Assembly: GCF_001431705.1 (NCBI RefSeq) | Contig: NZ_LJWX01000001.1 | Span: 496,001 to 560,000 of the forward strand | Source: Ferrovum sp. JA12 | GTDB taxonomy: Bacteria > Pseudomonadota > Gammaproteobacteria > Burkholderiales > Ferrovaceae | Reading direction: 5' to 3' | DNA: 64,000 nt | In this document: in pieces, positions 42,525 to 52,506 of the stretch | Layout: every line of letters starts with the position of its first letter | How positions within the stretch are numbered: the stretch's first letter is position 1 | The notes under the pieces: generated by a model | The model's input: the letters and a program-made list of their open reading frames with translations, nothing else | What the model was told of the DNA's origin: nothing | Databases searched by the model: none | Translations under genes and position numbers: made by a program

Positions 42525-43160
42525 GTGAGTGAAATTGTCATTATTGACTATGGAATGGGTAATCTTCGTTCGGTAGAGAAAGCGCTTCAACGGGTAGCAC
42601 CGTTACAATCTATAAAAGTGACTTCAGACCCAGATTTAATTAAAGTGGCTGAGCGTGTGGTATTTCCCGGGCAGGGAGCAATGCCAGATTGCATGCGTGA
42701 ATTAAAACGCCTAAATTTAATTGATGTCCTAATGGAAGCCGCCAAAAACAAACCTTTTCTGGGTATATGTCTGGGTTTGCAAATGCTTTTTGAGTTCTCT
42801 GAGGAAGGAGATAGTTTTGCCTTAGGCTTTTTTAAAGGTGAGGTAAAACGTTTTTCAGAAACACAGCTTTTTGATAAAGAAGGTAATCGTCTTAAAGTTC
42901 CTCACATGGGATGGAATCAAGTTGAGCAGAGTACCTTTCATCCACTATGGAAATCTATCCCAAATTACAGTAGATTCTATTTTGTCCATAGTTATTACGT
43001 CAGAGAAAAAGAGCCTATTGTATGCGGGTTAACGCATTATCCAGATGCTTTTACCAGTGCGGTAGCTAGAGATAATTTGTTTGCAGTTCAGTTTCATCCT
43101 GAAAAGAGTGCTACAGCAGGACTGACTTTATTAGAAAATTTTGTTCAATGGAAACCTTAA
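42525..43160 (+). CDS. hisH: Imidazole glycerol phosphate synthase, glutaminase subunit
   Basis: A 211-residue class I glutamine amidotransferase. The nucleophile is in GICLGLQMLFE, and the His/Glu pair in FHPEKS. It delivers ammonia to HisF. GTG start at 42525. Confidence 0.95.
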   Translation: MSEIVIIDYGMGNLRSVEKALQRVAPLQSIKVTSDPDLIKVAERVVFPGQGAMPDCMRELKRLNLIDVLMEAAKNKPFLGICLGLQMLFEFSEEGDSFALGFFKGEVKRFSETQLFDKEGNRLKVPHMGWNQVEQSTFHPLWKSIPNYSRFYFVHSYYVREKEPIVCGLTHYPDAFTSAVARDNLFAVQFHPEKSATAGLTLLENFVQWKP

Positions 43161-43166
43161 AAAATT

Positions 43167-43925
43167 ATGATTTTAATACCTGCTATTGATCTTAAAGATG
43201 GACACTGCGTTCGTCTTAAACAAGGTTTGATGGAAGAAGCCACTGTGTTTTCGGAAGAGCCTGCCGCCATGGCTAGATTTTGGCTTAATCATGGTGCACA
43301 ACGTATTCATTTGGTCGATTTAAATGGTGCTTTCGCAGGAAAGCCACAAAATGAGAGAGCTATCCGAGAAATTGTTGATGAAATCAATGGTGATATCCCT
43401 ATTCAAGTGGGTGGTGGAATACGAGATCTGGATGTCATTGAAAGATATCTAGATAGTGGTGTTACTGAAGTGATTATTGGCACAGCTGCCGTTAAAAACC
43501 CCGGGTTTTTACATGAGGCTTGTGATGCGTTTCCAGGTCATGTGATTGTGGGATTAGATGCCAAGGATGGAAAGGTGGCTGTAGATGGATGGTCTAAGCT
43601 TACCGGTCATGAAGTTAATGATCTTGCTAAACGCTTTCAAGATTATGGTGTGGAAGCTATTATTTATACCGATATTGGTCGCGATGGTATGCTAACGGGT
43701 GTGAATATTCCCGCCACCGTGGCCCTTGCACAACAATTGATCATTCCCGTGATTGCGAGTGGTGGCATCTCAAACTTAGATGACGTAAGAGCCTTATGTG
43801 AGGTTGAGGAAGAAGGTATTATGGGTGCCATAACGGGTCGCGCAATCTATGAAGGGAAGTTAGATTTTAAAGTGGCAAATGAGCTTGCTATATCCTTATC
43901 GCACCCTCCTAAAACAAGTATCTAA
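43167..43925 (+). CDS. hisA: ProFAR isomerase
   Basis: A 252-residue TIM barrel catalysing the Amadori rearrangement of ProFAR. It shows the paired catalytic Asp residues in IPAIDLKDG and [12 protein letters not shown], and phosphate-binding GGGIRDL. Confidence 0.95.
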   Translation: MILIPAIDLKDGHCVRLKQGLMEEATVFSEEPAAMARFWLNHGAQRIHLVDLNGAFAGKPQNERAIREIVDEINGDIPIQVGGGIRDLDVIERYLDSGVTEVIIGTAAVKNPGFLHEACDAFPGHVIVGLDAKDGKVAVDGWSKLTGHEVNDLAKRFQDYGVEAIIYTDIGRDGMLTGVNIPATVALAQQLIIPVIASGGISNLDDVRALCEVEEEGIMGAITGRAIYEGKLDFKVANELAISLSHPPKTSI

Positions 43926-43931
43926 CTTTTT

Positions 43932-44696
43932 ATGCCATTAGCTAAAAGAATTATTCCTTGTCTTGATGTCAATGCTGGGCGCGTTGTTAAAGGAATTAAC
44001 TTTGTGGGGCTTAAAGATGCAGGAGACCCCGTTGAAATCGCTAAGCGTTATGATGAGCAAGGTGCTGACGAGATTACTTTTCTTGATATTACGGCTAGTT
44101 CAGATGAACGAGGACTTATATTGCCTATCATTGAGCAGGTATCTTCGCAAATATTTATTCCCTTAACAGTGGGTGGTGGGGTGCGACAGGTGAATGACGT
44201 GAGAACTTTACTTAACGTGGGCGCCGATAAAGTCAGCATTAATACGGCAGCTATTTTAAATCCACAACTCATATTTGAAGCATCGCAAAAATTTGGTTCA
44301 CAATGTATTGTTGTGGCTATTGACGCTAAACGAGCTAATACTTCATCAGGATTTGGTGTTTTCACTCATGGTGGTAGGAAAGAAACTGGCTTAGATGCCG
44401 TGGAATGGGCAACTTCCTGTTATCAATTGGGTGCTGGAGAGTTATTGATTACCAGTATGGATCGTGATGGGACTAAATCTGGTTTTGATGTAGAGTTAAC
44501 CAAAAAAATAAGTGAAGCAGTGGGTATTCCAGTTATTGCAAGTGGTGGTGTGGGGAGTCTTCAGCATTTGGTGGATGGTATTCAATTAGGTCACGCAGAT
44601 GCTGTACTGGCTGCCAGTATTTTTCATTATGGTGAATATACTGTGAGAGAGGCAAAAAACTACATGCGAGACCAGGGGGTTGAGGTGAGGTTATGA
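43932..44696 (+). CDS. hisF: Imidazole glycerol phosphate synthase, cyclase subunit
   Basis: A 254-residue TIM barrel related to HisA. The catalytic residues lie in [14 protein letters not shown] and [14 protein letters not shown]. It works with HisH to form IGP and AICAR. Overlaps hisI by 4 bases. Confidence 0.96.
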   Translation: MPLAKRIIPCLDVNAGRVVKGINFVGLKDAGDPVEIAKRYDEQGADEITFLDITASSDERGLILPIIEQVSSQIFIPLTVGGGVRQVNDVRTLLNVGADKVSINTAAILNPQLIFEASQKFGSQCIVVAIDAKRANTSSGFGVFTHGGRKETGLDAVEWATSCYQLGAGELLITSMDRDGTKSGFDVELTKKISEAVGIPVIASGGVGSLQHLVDGIQLGHADAVLAASIFHYGEYTVREAKNYMRDQGVEVRL

Positions 44697-45088
44697 GCGA
44701 TTGGTTATCTCAAATTCAGTGGAATGAACAAGGTCTGATTCCGGTTATTGCCCAAGACGTTAACACGAACCAAGTTCTAATGCTGGCCTGGATGAATCAG
44801 CTATCCTTGAGTATGACCATAGATAAAGGTGAGGCTATTTATTGGTCTCGTTCTCGTCATCGACTCTGGCATAAGGGTGAAGAATCGGGGCATTTTCAAA
44901 AAGTAAAAGAGATTCGACTAGATTGTGATGGCGACACGTTACTAATAATAGTAGAGCAAGTAGGTGGAGTCGCTTGTCATACTGGTAGGGCTCATTGCTT
45001 TTATAAAAAATGGCAAAATCAATCTTGGGTAGAGGTAGATGCTGTAATAAAAACTCCTGCCAGTATTTATCATAAGGGATTTGAATGA
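44693..45088 (+). CDS. hisI: Phosphoribosyl-AMP cyclohydrolase
   Basis: A 131-residue zinc enzyme that opens the adenine ring of PR-AMP. It shows AWMNQLSL and the metal ligands in DCDGDTLLI and [10 protein letters not shown]. It is separate from HisE rather than fused. Overlaps hisE by 4 bases. Confidence 0.94.
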   Translation: MSDWLSQIQWNEQGLIPVIAQDVNTNQVLMLAWMNQLSLSMTIDKGEAIYWSRSRHRLWHKGEESGHFQKVKEIRLDCDGDTLLIIVEQVGGVACHTGRAHCFYKKWQNQSWVEVDAVIKTPASIYHKGFE

Positions 45089-45420
45089 TGAGCAGCTACC
45101 AAAATGTCTTGTCAAGATTAACGGAAACATTGGTCGCCAGAAAAAAATCCTCACCAGATTCCTCTTATGTAGCTTCTTTGTATAGTAAGGGTATTAATAC
45201 AATCACTAGAAAAGTAGGAGAAGAGGCTCTTGAAACTATTCTTGCTGCTAAAGATGGTGAAAAACTTGAAGTTATTAAAGAGAGTGCAGATTTACTTTTT
45301 CATATAATGGTATTGCTTGCACATTTTGATTTAACTATAGACGATGTATTAGCGGAGCTTGCAAGGCGAGAAGGTATCTCAGGCATAGACGAAAAAGCGT
45401 CAAGAAAGGGGGGAGTGTAG
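45085..45420 (+). CDS. hisE: Phosphoribosyl-ATP pyrophosphatase
   Basis: A 111-residue all-alpha MazG-like pyrophosphohydrolase acting on PR-ATP. The segment [14 protein letters not shown] carries the metal-binding Glu residues, and [13 protein letters not shown] follows. It is the last his gene of the cluster, one base before hinT. Confidence 0.94.
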   Translation: MMSSYQNVLSRLTETLVARKKSSPDSSYVASLYSKGINTITRKVGEEALETILAAKDGEKLEVIKESADLLFHIMVLLAHFDLTIDDVLAELARREGISGIDEKASRKGGV

Positions 45421-45421
45421 T

Positions 45422-45748
45422 ATGTCAGATTGTGTGTTTTGTAACATCATAGCTGGTCAGATACCAAGTAAAAAAATATATGAAGATGAGGATGTTTTTG
45501 TTTTTCATGACATTCGTCCCCATATGAAAGTGCATTTTATGATTATTCCTAAAAAACATATTCCCACCCTTATGGATTGTCAACCCGAGGATAGGGATCT
45601 GTTGGGTAAAATAATGCTGATGACCTCTCAGCTCGCCAAGCAAGAGGGATTAAGTGAGGGCTATAAAACATTAGTCAACACCGGGAAGGCTGGTGGACAA
45701 GAGGTTTTCCATTTACACGTACACGTTATGGGTGGCGGTAGTTTGTAG
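45422..45748 (+). CDS. hinT: HIT family purine nucleoside phosphoramidase
   Basis: A 108-residue histidine-triad hydrolase with the motif HLHVHVMGGGSL at the C-terminus and the N-terminal CVFCNIIAGQIPS. The position between hisE and tatA is typical for betaproteobacteria. Confidence 0.92.
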   Translation: MSDCVFCNIIAGQIPSKKIYEDEDVFVFHDIRPHMKVHFMIIPKKHIPTLMDCQPEDRDLLGKIMLMTSQLAKQEGLSEGYKTLVNTGKAGGQEVFHLHVHVMGGGSL

Positions 45749-45805
45749 TGAATCATTTAACCATTTAGAATATAACAATAAACATTACTTATAGCGGAGG
45801 GCTTC

Positions 45806-46051
45806 ATGGGTGACTTATTCACTATTCAACATTTATTACTTATCTTATTAATTGTGGTATTGGTATTTGGTACGAAGAAGTTACGTAACATTGGATCAGA
45901 TCTTGGTGGAGCAGTAAAAAGTTTTAAAGAAGGAATGGCTGCTAACGATACCTCAGTCCACACTGAAAAAGATGAGAAAAAACCTCTTGAAGAGATGTCG
46001 GCGAATACGGTAAATCAAGATGTAACAAATAAAAATAAAGATCATTCATGA
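45806..46051 (+). CDS. tatA: Twin-arginine translocase subunit TatA
   Basis: An 81-residue protein with an N-terminal membrane helix ([19 protein letters not shown]), an amphipathic helix with [13 protein letters not shown] and an acidic, disordered tail. Forms the pore for folded Tat substrates. An AGCGGAGGG ribosome-binding site precedes it. Confidence 0.93.
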   Translation: MGDLFTIQHLLLILLIVVLVFGTKKLRNIGSDLGGAVKSFKEGMAANDTSVHTEKDEKKPLEEMSANTVNQDVTNKNKDHS

Positions 46052-46078
46052 TTATCACTCCATGTATTGATCTAATTC

Positions 46079-46573
46079 ATGTTTAATTACAGCTTTTCTG
46101 AAATTGCTTTAGTAGCATTAGTTGCTCTGATTGCAATTGGCCCTGAGAGGTTACCACGTGTGGCCCGCGCAGTAGGGATTCTATTCGGACGTTTCAGTCG
46201 CTATGCTGCTACGGTAAAGGCCGAGATTGATAATGAGCTAGAAAAAGCGCAGTTGAAAGATATTCAAGAAAAAATTAAGGATGCTCAACAACAAGCGCAA
46301 GATGCTTTGTATCAATCCAAGAAAAATGCTGGGGATTTCTTAAATACTCCGTTAGAAGATACTCAACAGAATACCATTCATTTACGTGAGAACAGTGAGA
46401 TGGTGCTTGATCACACCGATAACATAAAGACGGATATAGCAATTGTTGCTATCGTTGGGGTGGCGGGAGACCCTTACAGCGTCAGAGCAAAGGGCCCTAC
46501 TAGAAGTCAACCCATTAAGAGTACGCAATATGCATTTTCATTAGATGAAACGCCACCCACGGAGGCAACGTGA
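46079..46573 (+). CDS. tatB: Twin-arginine translocase subunit TatB
   Basis: A 164-residue protein with an N-terminal helix (FSEIALVALVALIAIGPERLP) and a long charged helix. With TatC it recognises twin-arginine signals. It overlaps tatC by 4 bases. Confidence 0.93.
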   Translation: MFNYSFSEIALVALVALIAIGPERLPRVARAVGILFGRFSRYAATVKAEIDNELEKAQLKDIQEKIKDAQQQAQDALYQSKKNAGDFLNTPLEDTQQNTIHLRENSEMVLDHTDNIKTDIAIVAIVGVAGDPYSVRAKGPTRSQPIKSTQYAFSLDETPPTEAT

Positions 46574-47328
46574 TAGAAGAAAGTAGTGGCGTCCAAGAGT
46601 TTATAACGCATTTAGTAGAACTTCGTACAAGATTAATCAGGGCTGTAGGTTCTGTGTTTGTGGTTTTTTTGTGTCTATTACCTATAGCCAATCGCCTATA
46701 TACATGGCTCGCCCTGCCGTTATTAAAAAAAATGCCCATGGGAGGGCATATGATTGCAACGGAGGTTACCACTCCTTTTTTTGTACCCATGAAAGTCGCT
46801 GGCTTGGTAGCTTTTTTGATTGCACTGCCTTATGTTCTCAGTCAAGTTTGGGGTTTTATTGCCCCGGGCCTATATTCCCATGAGAAAAAACTTGCACTCC
46901 CCTTGATTTTTAGTAGTACTTTTTTGTTTTATTGCGGTATGCTTTTTGCTTATTTTGGTGTTTTTCCATTTGTATTTGGATTTATTGCCAATACCGCGCC
47001 TCAAGGCGTAGAAATCATGACGGATATTGATAAATATCTTAGTTTTGTAATCAATATGTTTATTGCTTTTGGTTTGGCTTTTGAGACACCGGTGGCTGTT
47101 ATATTACTAGTTAAATTTGGTATTTTATCTGTGGTGCAGCTACGTGGTGCCAGACGCTATGTTATTGTTGGTGCGTTTATTGTAGGGGCGGTTTTTACTC
47201 CCCCAGATGCAATTTCTCAAACTCTTCTTGCGCTACCCTTATGGTTACTATATGAAATAGGTATTATAGCTGCAAGTCGTATGAGTCCCCTTGTTAAGGA
47301 GCCGAGTCCTGATCCTCTTGATTCTTAA
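46570..47328 (+). CDS. tatC: Twin-arginine translocase subunit TatC
   Basis: A 252-residue, six-helix membrane protein that binds Tat signal peptides. It shows the N-terminal HLVELRTRLIR and FETPVAVILLV. GTG start at 46570. Its end overlaps the convergent protease gene by 35 bases. A clear Tat substrate, the Rieske protein, is encoded 1.3 kb away. Confidence 0.95.
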   Translation: MIEESSGVQEFITHLVELRTRLIRAVGSVFVVFLCLLPIANRLYTWLALPLLKKMPMGGHMIATEVTTPFFVPMKVAGLVAFLIALPYVLSQVWGFIAPGLYSHEKKLALPLIFSSTFLFYCGMLFAYFGVFPFVFGFIANTAPQGVEIMTDIDKYLSFVINMFIAFGLAFETPVAVILLVKFGILSVVQLRGARRYVIVGAFIVGAVFTPPDAISQTLLALPLWLLYEIGIIAASRMSPLVKEPSPDPLDS

Positions 47329-48460
47329 TATGCCCTTTGGGACGCTTGTCAACAAGGAGTTGTAGCATAATGGGTTTGCCATTTCTTAATACTTTAATTG
47401 TAGTTTGCGTGTTGGGAGTCAACATAGCCACTTGATTCAACATATCCTGAGAATCATTAATAGGGTGCCCATTGACTTCTATTAAAATATCGCCTGGTTT
47501 AGCTCCTGCTTTGTCCGCTGGTCCTTGGCTGAGAATACCAGAAAGTAAAGCTCCTTGAGTATTGGGCAGATGAAAAGAATCTGCTAGTTCAGGGGTTAAA
47601 TCTTGGGCTTGAACACCAATCCAACCACGAACCACCTCCCCATGTTCAATGATGGCTTGCATGACATTTTTGGCCGTGCTGACGGGGATACTAAAACCAA
47701 TACCTTGTGAACCACCGGATTTTGAATAAATGGCTGTATTAATCCCAATCAAATCGCCGTTGGCATCTACCAGCGCCCCGCCAGAGTTACCAGGATTAAT
47801 TGCCGCATCGGTTTGGATAAAGTTTTCAAAGGTATTAAGCCCCAGACGATTGCGACCTAAAGCACTGACAATCCCCATAGTGACTGTTTCACCAACGCCA
47901 AAGGGGTTACCAATAGCAATGGCAATATCGCCTACACTTACCTGCGTTGAGGAGCCGTAAGTGATGGGTGATAGATTGTTTAAGTTAATTTTTAATACAG
48001 CCAGATCTGTTTCTGGATCAGTTCCCACTACCTCTGCTTTTGCTACACGTCCATCCGAGAGAACTACTTGAATTTCTTGAGCGCCATCGATAACGTGATC
48101 ATTAGTCAAAATATAACCTTTTGCCATTACAATCACTCCTGATCCAAGACTAAGTTGCTTTTCAGGTTGGCTAGGAAAATTATCGTTAAAAAACTTCTTC
48201 AGCTCAGGATTGTTCGGAAAAATTGAGCTATGAGGATTTCCTACTTCTTTAGTGGTAAAAATATTAACCACTGAAGGCATCGCTTTTTTAGCCGCCACAC
48301 GAAATGAATAAGGGGAGCTGGTTTTATTGTCTTTAGATGACCCTAAGGTGTTTAACACTGTAGTGTGTGTAACCAAATCATTGCGAAATAGGCTTATGAT
48401 AAAGATAACTGCAAGACACACGGTGACAGATTGCGCAAAAACAAGCCAGAGTTTTTTCAT
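47294..48460 (-). CDS. DegS/AlgW-type periplasmic serine protease
   Basis: A 388-residue HtrA protease with one N-terminal membrane anchor (about residues 5-25), a trypsin-like domain with the triad H122 (TNDHVID), D152 (ETDLAVLK) and S226 (NPGNSGGAL), and a single PDZ domain (about 270-370). One PDZ and a membrane anchor fit DegS/AlgW, which starts regulated proteolysis of anti-sigma factors, better than two-PDZ DegP/DegQ. The target is unknown. Confidence 0.88.
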   Translation of the reverse strand: MKKLWLVFAQSVTVCLAVIFIISLFRNDLVTHTTVLNTLGSSKDNKTSSPYSFRVAAKKAMPSVVNIFTTKEVGNPHSSIFPNNPELKKFFNDNFPSQPEKQLSLGSGVIVMAKGYILTNDHVIDGAQEIQVVLSDGRVAKAEVVGTDPETDLAVLKINLNNLSPITYGSSTQVSVGDIAIAIGNPFGVGETVTMGIVSALGRNRLGLNTFENFIQTDAAINPGNSGGALVDANGDLIGINTAIYSKSGGSQGIGFSIPVSTAKNVMQAIIEHGEVVRGWIGVQAQDLTPELADSFHLPNTQGALLSGILSQGPADKAGAKPGDILIEVNGHPINDSQDMLNQVAMLTPNTQTTIKVLRNGKPIMLQLLVDKRPKGHIKNQEDQDSAP

Positions 48461-48608
48461 AAATGTATAGATAGCAAGATAAGTTTAGATTGATTCTTAA
48501 GTAATTGAATAATTTCCCATATTTTACCAAAAGAAGTTTAAGTATCTTAAGCTGATCTGATAAAATAAAAAAGACATATATTGTATTAGCCTAAATAGGT
48601 AATAAGTT

Positions 48609-49211
48609 ATGAAACAAGATAACACCAACTCTGGCAGGCGTCAGTTTCTGGTAAGTGCTACAGTTGCAATGGGGGCCGCAGGAGTAACTGCTATTGCTAC
48701 TCCCTTATTAAGTAGTATGTTGCCTAGTGCCAAAGCTAAATCCGCTGGGGCACCTGTAGAGGTAGATGTAGCCTCTCTTGAGCCGGGCATGATGATCACT
48801 CAAGAATGGCGAGGTCAACCAGTATGGATTGTCTACCGTACGCCACAAATGATGAAGCAGCTCAACAGCAATACGCATTTTTTGGCAGACCCAGATTCAA
48901 ATAGCTCTGAACAGCCGTCCTATTGCAAAAATATTCAGAGAGCTATGGATAGCCATCCGGAAATTCTCGTGGTGGTAGGTATATGCACCCATTTGGGTTG
49001 TTCGCCTGTGAGTAAAATGAAAGTAGGAGCCGCTGATGGAATGGGTGGAGATTGGCCTGGTGGGTTTTTCTGTCCTTGCCATGGTTCTAAATACGATATG
49101 TCAGCTAGGGTGTTTAAATCTGTTCCTGCGCCCTTTAATATGAGAATTCCACCATACAAGTATTTGTCCGATAAAAAAATTCTAATCGGTGATGACAAGG
49201 GAGAGGCTTGA
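48609..49211 (+). CDS. petA: Ubiquinol-cytochrome c reductase Rieske iron-sulfur subunit
   Basis: A 200-residue Rieske protein of the bc1 complex. A twin-arginine signal (RR at 10-11 in GRRQFLVSA) and membrane anchor are followed by the 2Fe-2S ligands CTHLGC (C126, H128, C131) and CPCHG (C155, H158). Export needs the TatABC system encoded nearby. First gene of petABC; the 148-base gap upstream should hold its promoter. Confidence 0.97.
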   Translation: MKQDNTNSGRRQFLVSATVAMGAAGVTAIATPLLSSMLPSAKAKSAGAPVEVDVASLEPGMMITQEWRGQPVWIVYRTPQMMKQLNSNTHFLADPDSNSSEQPSYCKNIQRAMDSHPEILVVVGICTHLGCSPVSKMKVGAADGMGGDWPGGFFCPCHGSKYDMSARVFKSVPAPFNMRIPPYKYLSDKKILIGDDKGEA

Positions 49212-49213
49212 TT

Positions 49214-50431
49214 ATGAAAGCCACATTATCGCAATTGCAACATTGGATAGATGATCGATTTCCACTCACTGCGGTATGGCGCGACCATCTTGCCCAATAT
49301 TACGCTCCGAAAAACTTTAACTTTTGGTATTACTTTGGTTCATTAGCCACCATTGTACTGGTTATGCAAATCGTAACAGGGATTTTCTTAACGATGAATT
49401 ATAAGCCTGATGCAAAACTGGCTTTTGCATCCGTGGAATATATCATGCGTGATGTGGATTATGGTTGGCTGATACGTTACATGCATTCCACCGGGGCATC
49501 TATGTTTTTTGTAGTAATTTATTTGCATATGACCCGAGGGCTATTATATGGATCTTATAAAAAGCCAAGAGAACTAATTTGGTTATTGGGGATGGCTATT
49601 TACTTTTGTTTAATGGCCGAAGCGTTTTTTGGCTATCTATTACCTTGGGGACAAATGTCTTATTGGGGGGCTCAAGTAATCGTTTCATTAATTGATGCCT
49701 TAAGTCCACCCTTAGCCTTGTGGATTCGGGGAGATTATGTGATTGCAGATGCAACACTCAATCGATTTTTTGCCTTTCATGTGATAGCTATTCCCTTACT
49801 GCTGTGTGTTTTAGTTTTTTTACATATTGTAGCGTTGCATACGGTGGGGTCAAATAATCCAGATGGTATCGAAATAAAAAAAGTAAAAGATCCTAGTACA
49901 GGTATTCCTTTAGACGGTATACCCTTTCACCCATATTATACAGTGAAGGATTTAGTGGGGTTGATGGCATTTTTTATTATTTTCTTTGCTATCGTCTTCT
50001 TTGCTCCTGAGTTTGGGGGACATTTTTTAGAAGCAAATAATTTTATTCCAGCGGACCCTCTGAAAACCCCTTCACATATTGAACCTGTATGGTACTTCAC
50101 TCCTTTTTACGCTATCTTAAGAGCAGTACCTCAAAAACAATTAGGCGTGATTGCTATGGGGTTATCAGTGGCAATTTTTTTACTTTTACCTTGGCTTGAT
50201 AGGGGTATAGTAAAATCTATACGCTACCGTGGAACGCTCTATAAAACATCGTTATATATGTTTTTCTGTGCCTTTCTGGTATTGGGTTATATGGGAACCC
50301 AGAATCCAACTATTTGGTATGTCAATCCCGTATCTCGAGTATGTTCTGTCATTTATTTTGGGTTTTTCTTACTCCTGCCTTGGGTTAGTCGTTGGGATAA
50401 GACTAAGCCGGTTCCTGAAAGGTTAACTTAA
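49214..50431 (+). CDS. petB: Cytochrome b of the bc1 complex
   Basis: About 405 residues with eight or more hydrophobic helices. It carries the His pairs of the two b hemes ([16 protein letters not shown] and [17 protein letters not shown]) and the Qo-site PEWY-like motif as PVWY. ATG 49214 is preferred to the TTG at 49208. Forms the quinol-oxidising core. Confidence 0.96.
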   Translation: MKATLSQLQHWIDDRFPLTAVWRDHLAQYYAPKNFNFWYYFGSLATIVLVMQIVTGIFLTMNYKPDAKLAFASVEYIMRDVDYGWLIRYMHSTGASMFFVVIYLHMTRGLLYGSYKKPRELIWLLGMAIYFCLMAEAFFGYLLPWGQMSYWGAQVIVSLIDALSPPLALWIRGDYVIADATLNRFFAFHVIAIPLLLCVLVFLHIVALHTVGSNNPDGIEIKKVKDPSTGIPLDGIPFHPYYTVKDLVGLMAFFIIFFAIVFFAPEFGGHFLEANNFIPADPLKTPSHIEPVWYFTPFYAILRAVPQKQLGVIAMGLSVAIFLLLPWLDRGIVKSIRYRGTLYKTSLYMFFCAFLVLGYMGTQNPTIWYVNPVSRVCSVIYFGFFLLLPWVSRWDKTKPVPERLT

Positions 50432-51180
50432 TGAGGAATGTCAGTGTAATGTTGAAAAAGTTACCACTTGTTTCTTTGTTGATGCTTCTTAGCGTTTATC
50501 AGTTCTCTGCTCAGGCGGAAGAAACGGTACCTTTGCAGCATATTAAAACCAATGGAACGGATTACCCTTCTTTGCAAAGAGGTGCCGAATACTTTATTAA
50601 CTATTGCGTGACTTGCCATGGTGCCAAATTTGTACGTTACGATGTTTTGGAAAAAATTGGTCTGAATAAAAAACAGATTGAAAAAAATCTAATTTTAACA
50701 GGATCAAAAATTAGTGACGACATGGTTGTTGCTTTTAGTTCAAGGGATGCTAAGGAGTGGTTTGGTGTGACTCCCCCGGATTTATCTGTTGAAGCGAGAG
50801 TAAGAGGTCCTGATTGGCTTTATTCATATCTTAAAGGATTTTATCAGGACGACTCCCGTCCTTCTGGTTGGAATAACATAGTTTTCCCTAATGTGGCTAT
50901 GCCTCATGTTTTATATGCCTTACAGGGTACACAAGTTCTCTCAGACCATGCAGACCCTCAGCATTTAACAGCAGAGAGTTTGGTTATAGAAAAACCGGGA
51001 AAATTAACTGCCGCAGAGTATAATCAATTCGTCTATGATCTTGTAAACTATATGACTTTTATGGCTGAACCTGCCAGAGAGACTAGAATTCATATGGGTT
51101 ATGGTGTCATGATTTTCCTAATTTTAGGTTTTGCCCTATCCTTTGCACTTAAAAAAGAGTATTGGAAAGATATACATTAA
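50431..51180 (+). CDS. petC: Cytochrome c1
   Basis: A 249-residue protein with a signal peptide (about 1-29), the heme c site C59-V-T-C62-H63, an axial Met region, and a C-terminal membrane anchor (MIFLILGFALSFAL). It transfers electrons from the Rieske centre to cytochrome c. It starts 1 base inside the petB stop; M7 is an alternative start. Confidence 0.95.
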   Translation: MRNVSVMLKKLPLVSLLMLLSVYQFSAQAEETVPLQHIKTNGTDYPSLQRGAEYFINYCVTCHGAKFVRYDVLEKIGLNKKQIEKNLILTGSKISDDMVVAFSSRDAKEWFGVTPPDLSVEARVRGPDWLYSYLKGFYQDDSRPSGWNNIVFPNVAMPHVLYALQGTQVLSDHADPQHLTAESLVIEKPGKLTAAEYNQFVYDLVNYMTFMAEPARETRIHMGYGVMIFLILGFALSFALKKEYWKDIH

Positions 51181-51207
51181 TTAACGCCCAGTAAGAGAAT
51201 AATTTTT

Positions 51208-51807
51208 ATGATGACATTATATTCAGGCACAACGTGTCCCTTTAGCCATCGTTGCCGTATTGTTTTATATGAGAAGGGCATGGATTTTCAGATCATTGAT
51301 GTGGATTTGTTTAATAAGCCAGAAGATATTGGCATTATGAACCCTTATAATGAAGTGCCAATTTTAGTTGAAAGAGATTTGATTTTATTTGAATCAAACA
51401 TTATTAATGAGTATATTGATGAGCGGTTTCCTCACCCACAGCTAATGCCGGCTGATCCTGTCATGCGTGCACGAGCTAGATTATTTCTTTTCCGGTTTGA
51501 AAAAGAACTATTTAATCAAGTGTCAATTATTGAAGGCGGAAATGCCAAATTAATTGACAAAGCAAGGGCTGCAGTTCGTGAGAGCCTAGCACAAATAGCG
51601 CCGGTATTTATCAAACAGAAGTTCATGCTGGGAGAAGAGTTTTCAATGCTAGACGTTACTATTGCTCCATTACTGTGGCGTTTAGAGCATTATGAAATCA
51701 CTTTGCCAAAAAATGCAGCGCCTTTACTTAAATATGCTGAAAGACTTTTTGCTAGACAAGCATTTATTGATTCTATGAGTCCCGCTGAAAAAGCTATGAG
51801 AAAGTAA
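51208..51807 (+). CDS. sspA: Stringent starvation protein A, GST-like
   Basis: A 199-residue glutathione-S-transferase fold protein. The N-terminal thioredoxin-like domain has TCPFSHRCRIVLYEKGM and NPYNEVPILVE, and the C-terminal helical domain follows. SspA proteins bind RNA polymerase and usually lack GST activity. Order petABC-sspA-sspB is common in proteobacteria. Confidence 0.93.
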   Translation: MMTLYSGTTCPFSHRCRIVLYEKGMDFQIIDVDLFNKPEDIGIMNPYNEVPILVERDLILFESNIINEYIDERFPHPQLMPADPVMRARARLFLFRFEKELFNQVSIIEGGNAKLIDKARAAVRESLAQIAPVFIKQKFMLGEEFSMLDVTIAPLLWRLEHYEITLPKNAAPLLKYAERLFARQAFIDSMSPAEKAMRK

Positions 51808-51810
51808 TTC

Positions 51811-52233
51811 ATGGCTACCTCAACCAAACCCTATATATCGCGAGCCTTATGGGAGTGGTGTTGTGATAATGGATTGACTCCTTTGATTCACGTTGCCGTG
51901 AACCCGCAAACACGAGCTCCGGTTCAATTCGTTAAGGATGGTCAAATTGTTTTAAATATTAGCCCTAGTGCAACTCGTGGGTTGCAAATGGGAAATGATT
52001 TTATTCAATTTAACGCTCGTTTTGGAGGGGTATCCCAGGAGGTAAGTGTTCCTTGGGGAGCGGTTATGGGTTTATATGCTAAGGAAACTGGTGAGGGCAT
52101 GTTTTTCGAGATGGAGGCAGATGACTCTGTACCTGATGAAGTGGCTACGGGCCTTGAAGAGCCTTCAATCATAGAGACAGAATCTTTACCAAGTAATAAA
52201 AAATCTAGGCCTAACCTGACAATCATAAAGTAA
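51811..52233 (+). CDS. sspB: ClpXP specificity-enhancing factor SspB
   Basis: A 140-residue adaptor that delivers ssrA-tagged proteins to ClpXP. It has the substrate-binding domain with NISPSATRGLQMGND and an acidic linker. The C-terminal KKSRPNLTIIK is the XB-type tail that docks on ClpX. Confidence 0.93.
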   Translation: MATSTKPYISRALWEWCCDNGLTPLIHVAVNPQTRAPVQFVKDGQIVLNISPSATRGLQMGNDFIQFNARFGGVSQEVSVPWGAVMGLYAKETGEGMFFEMEADDSVPDEVATGLEEPSIIETESLPSNKKSRPNLTIIK

Positions 52234-52257
52234 TCGGGTAGAATAAGACGCCTAAAT

Positions 52258-52333
52258 GCCGGCATAGCTCAGATGGTAGAGCAGCTGATTTGTAATCAGA
52301 AGGTCGTGAGTTCGATTCTTACTGTCGGCACCA
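52258..52333 (+). tRNA. tRNA-Thr (anticodon TGT)
   Basis: A 76-base tRNA with encoded CCA. Acceptor GCCGGCA/TGTCGGC, the anticodon loop TTTGTAA, and T-loop GAGTTCGATTCTTAC. Its 3' end adjoins the integrase side of a genomic island, so it is the likely integration target. The tRNA is intact. A second copy of its 3' end was not found to the right edge. Confidence 0.94.
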
Positions 52334-52348
52334 TTAAAGAGTTTTTCT

Positions 52349-52437
52349 CAGTTCAAAACAGTTCATTTTAGACCTTAAGTTATTAATTAATAATAATTTT
52401 ATTGTTTATTCCAGTTCTACACAGTTCCAATTAGTTC
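52349..52437. repeat. Paired CAGTTC direct repeats downstream of tRNA-Thr
   Basis: CAGTTC occurs at 52349, 52359, 52412 and 52422, each pair with a 10-bp (one helical turn) period, plus a partial AGTTC at 52433. Placed between the tRNA and the integrase gene, they look like arm-type binding sites for integrase or excisionase. The rest of the 52334-52506 gap is AT-rich. Confidence 0.55.
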
Positions 52438-52468
52438 GTTTGCAACCGTAATAATATGATGGTATAAG

Positions 52469-52505
52469 TGTTGGTATCTATGTTTTTTTAATTACGATAC
52501 CAACA
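52469..52505. promoter_or_regulatory. Perfect inverted repeat immediately before the integrase start
   Basis: TGTTGGTATC (52469-52478) and GATACCAACA (52496-52505) form a perfect 10-bp inverted repeat with a 17-base spacer, ending one base before the integrase ATG. It could be an operator or an mRNA hairpin covering the ribosome-binding site. Confidence 0.55.
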
Positions 52506-52506
52506 A

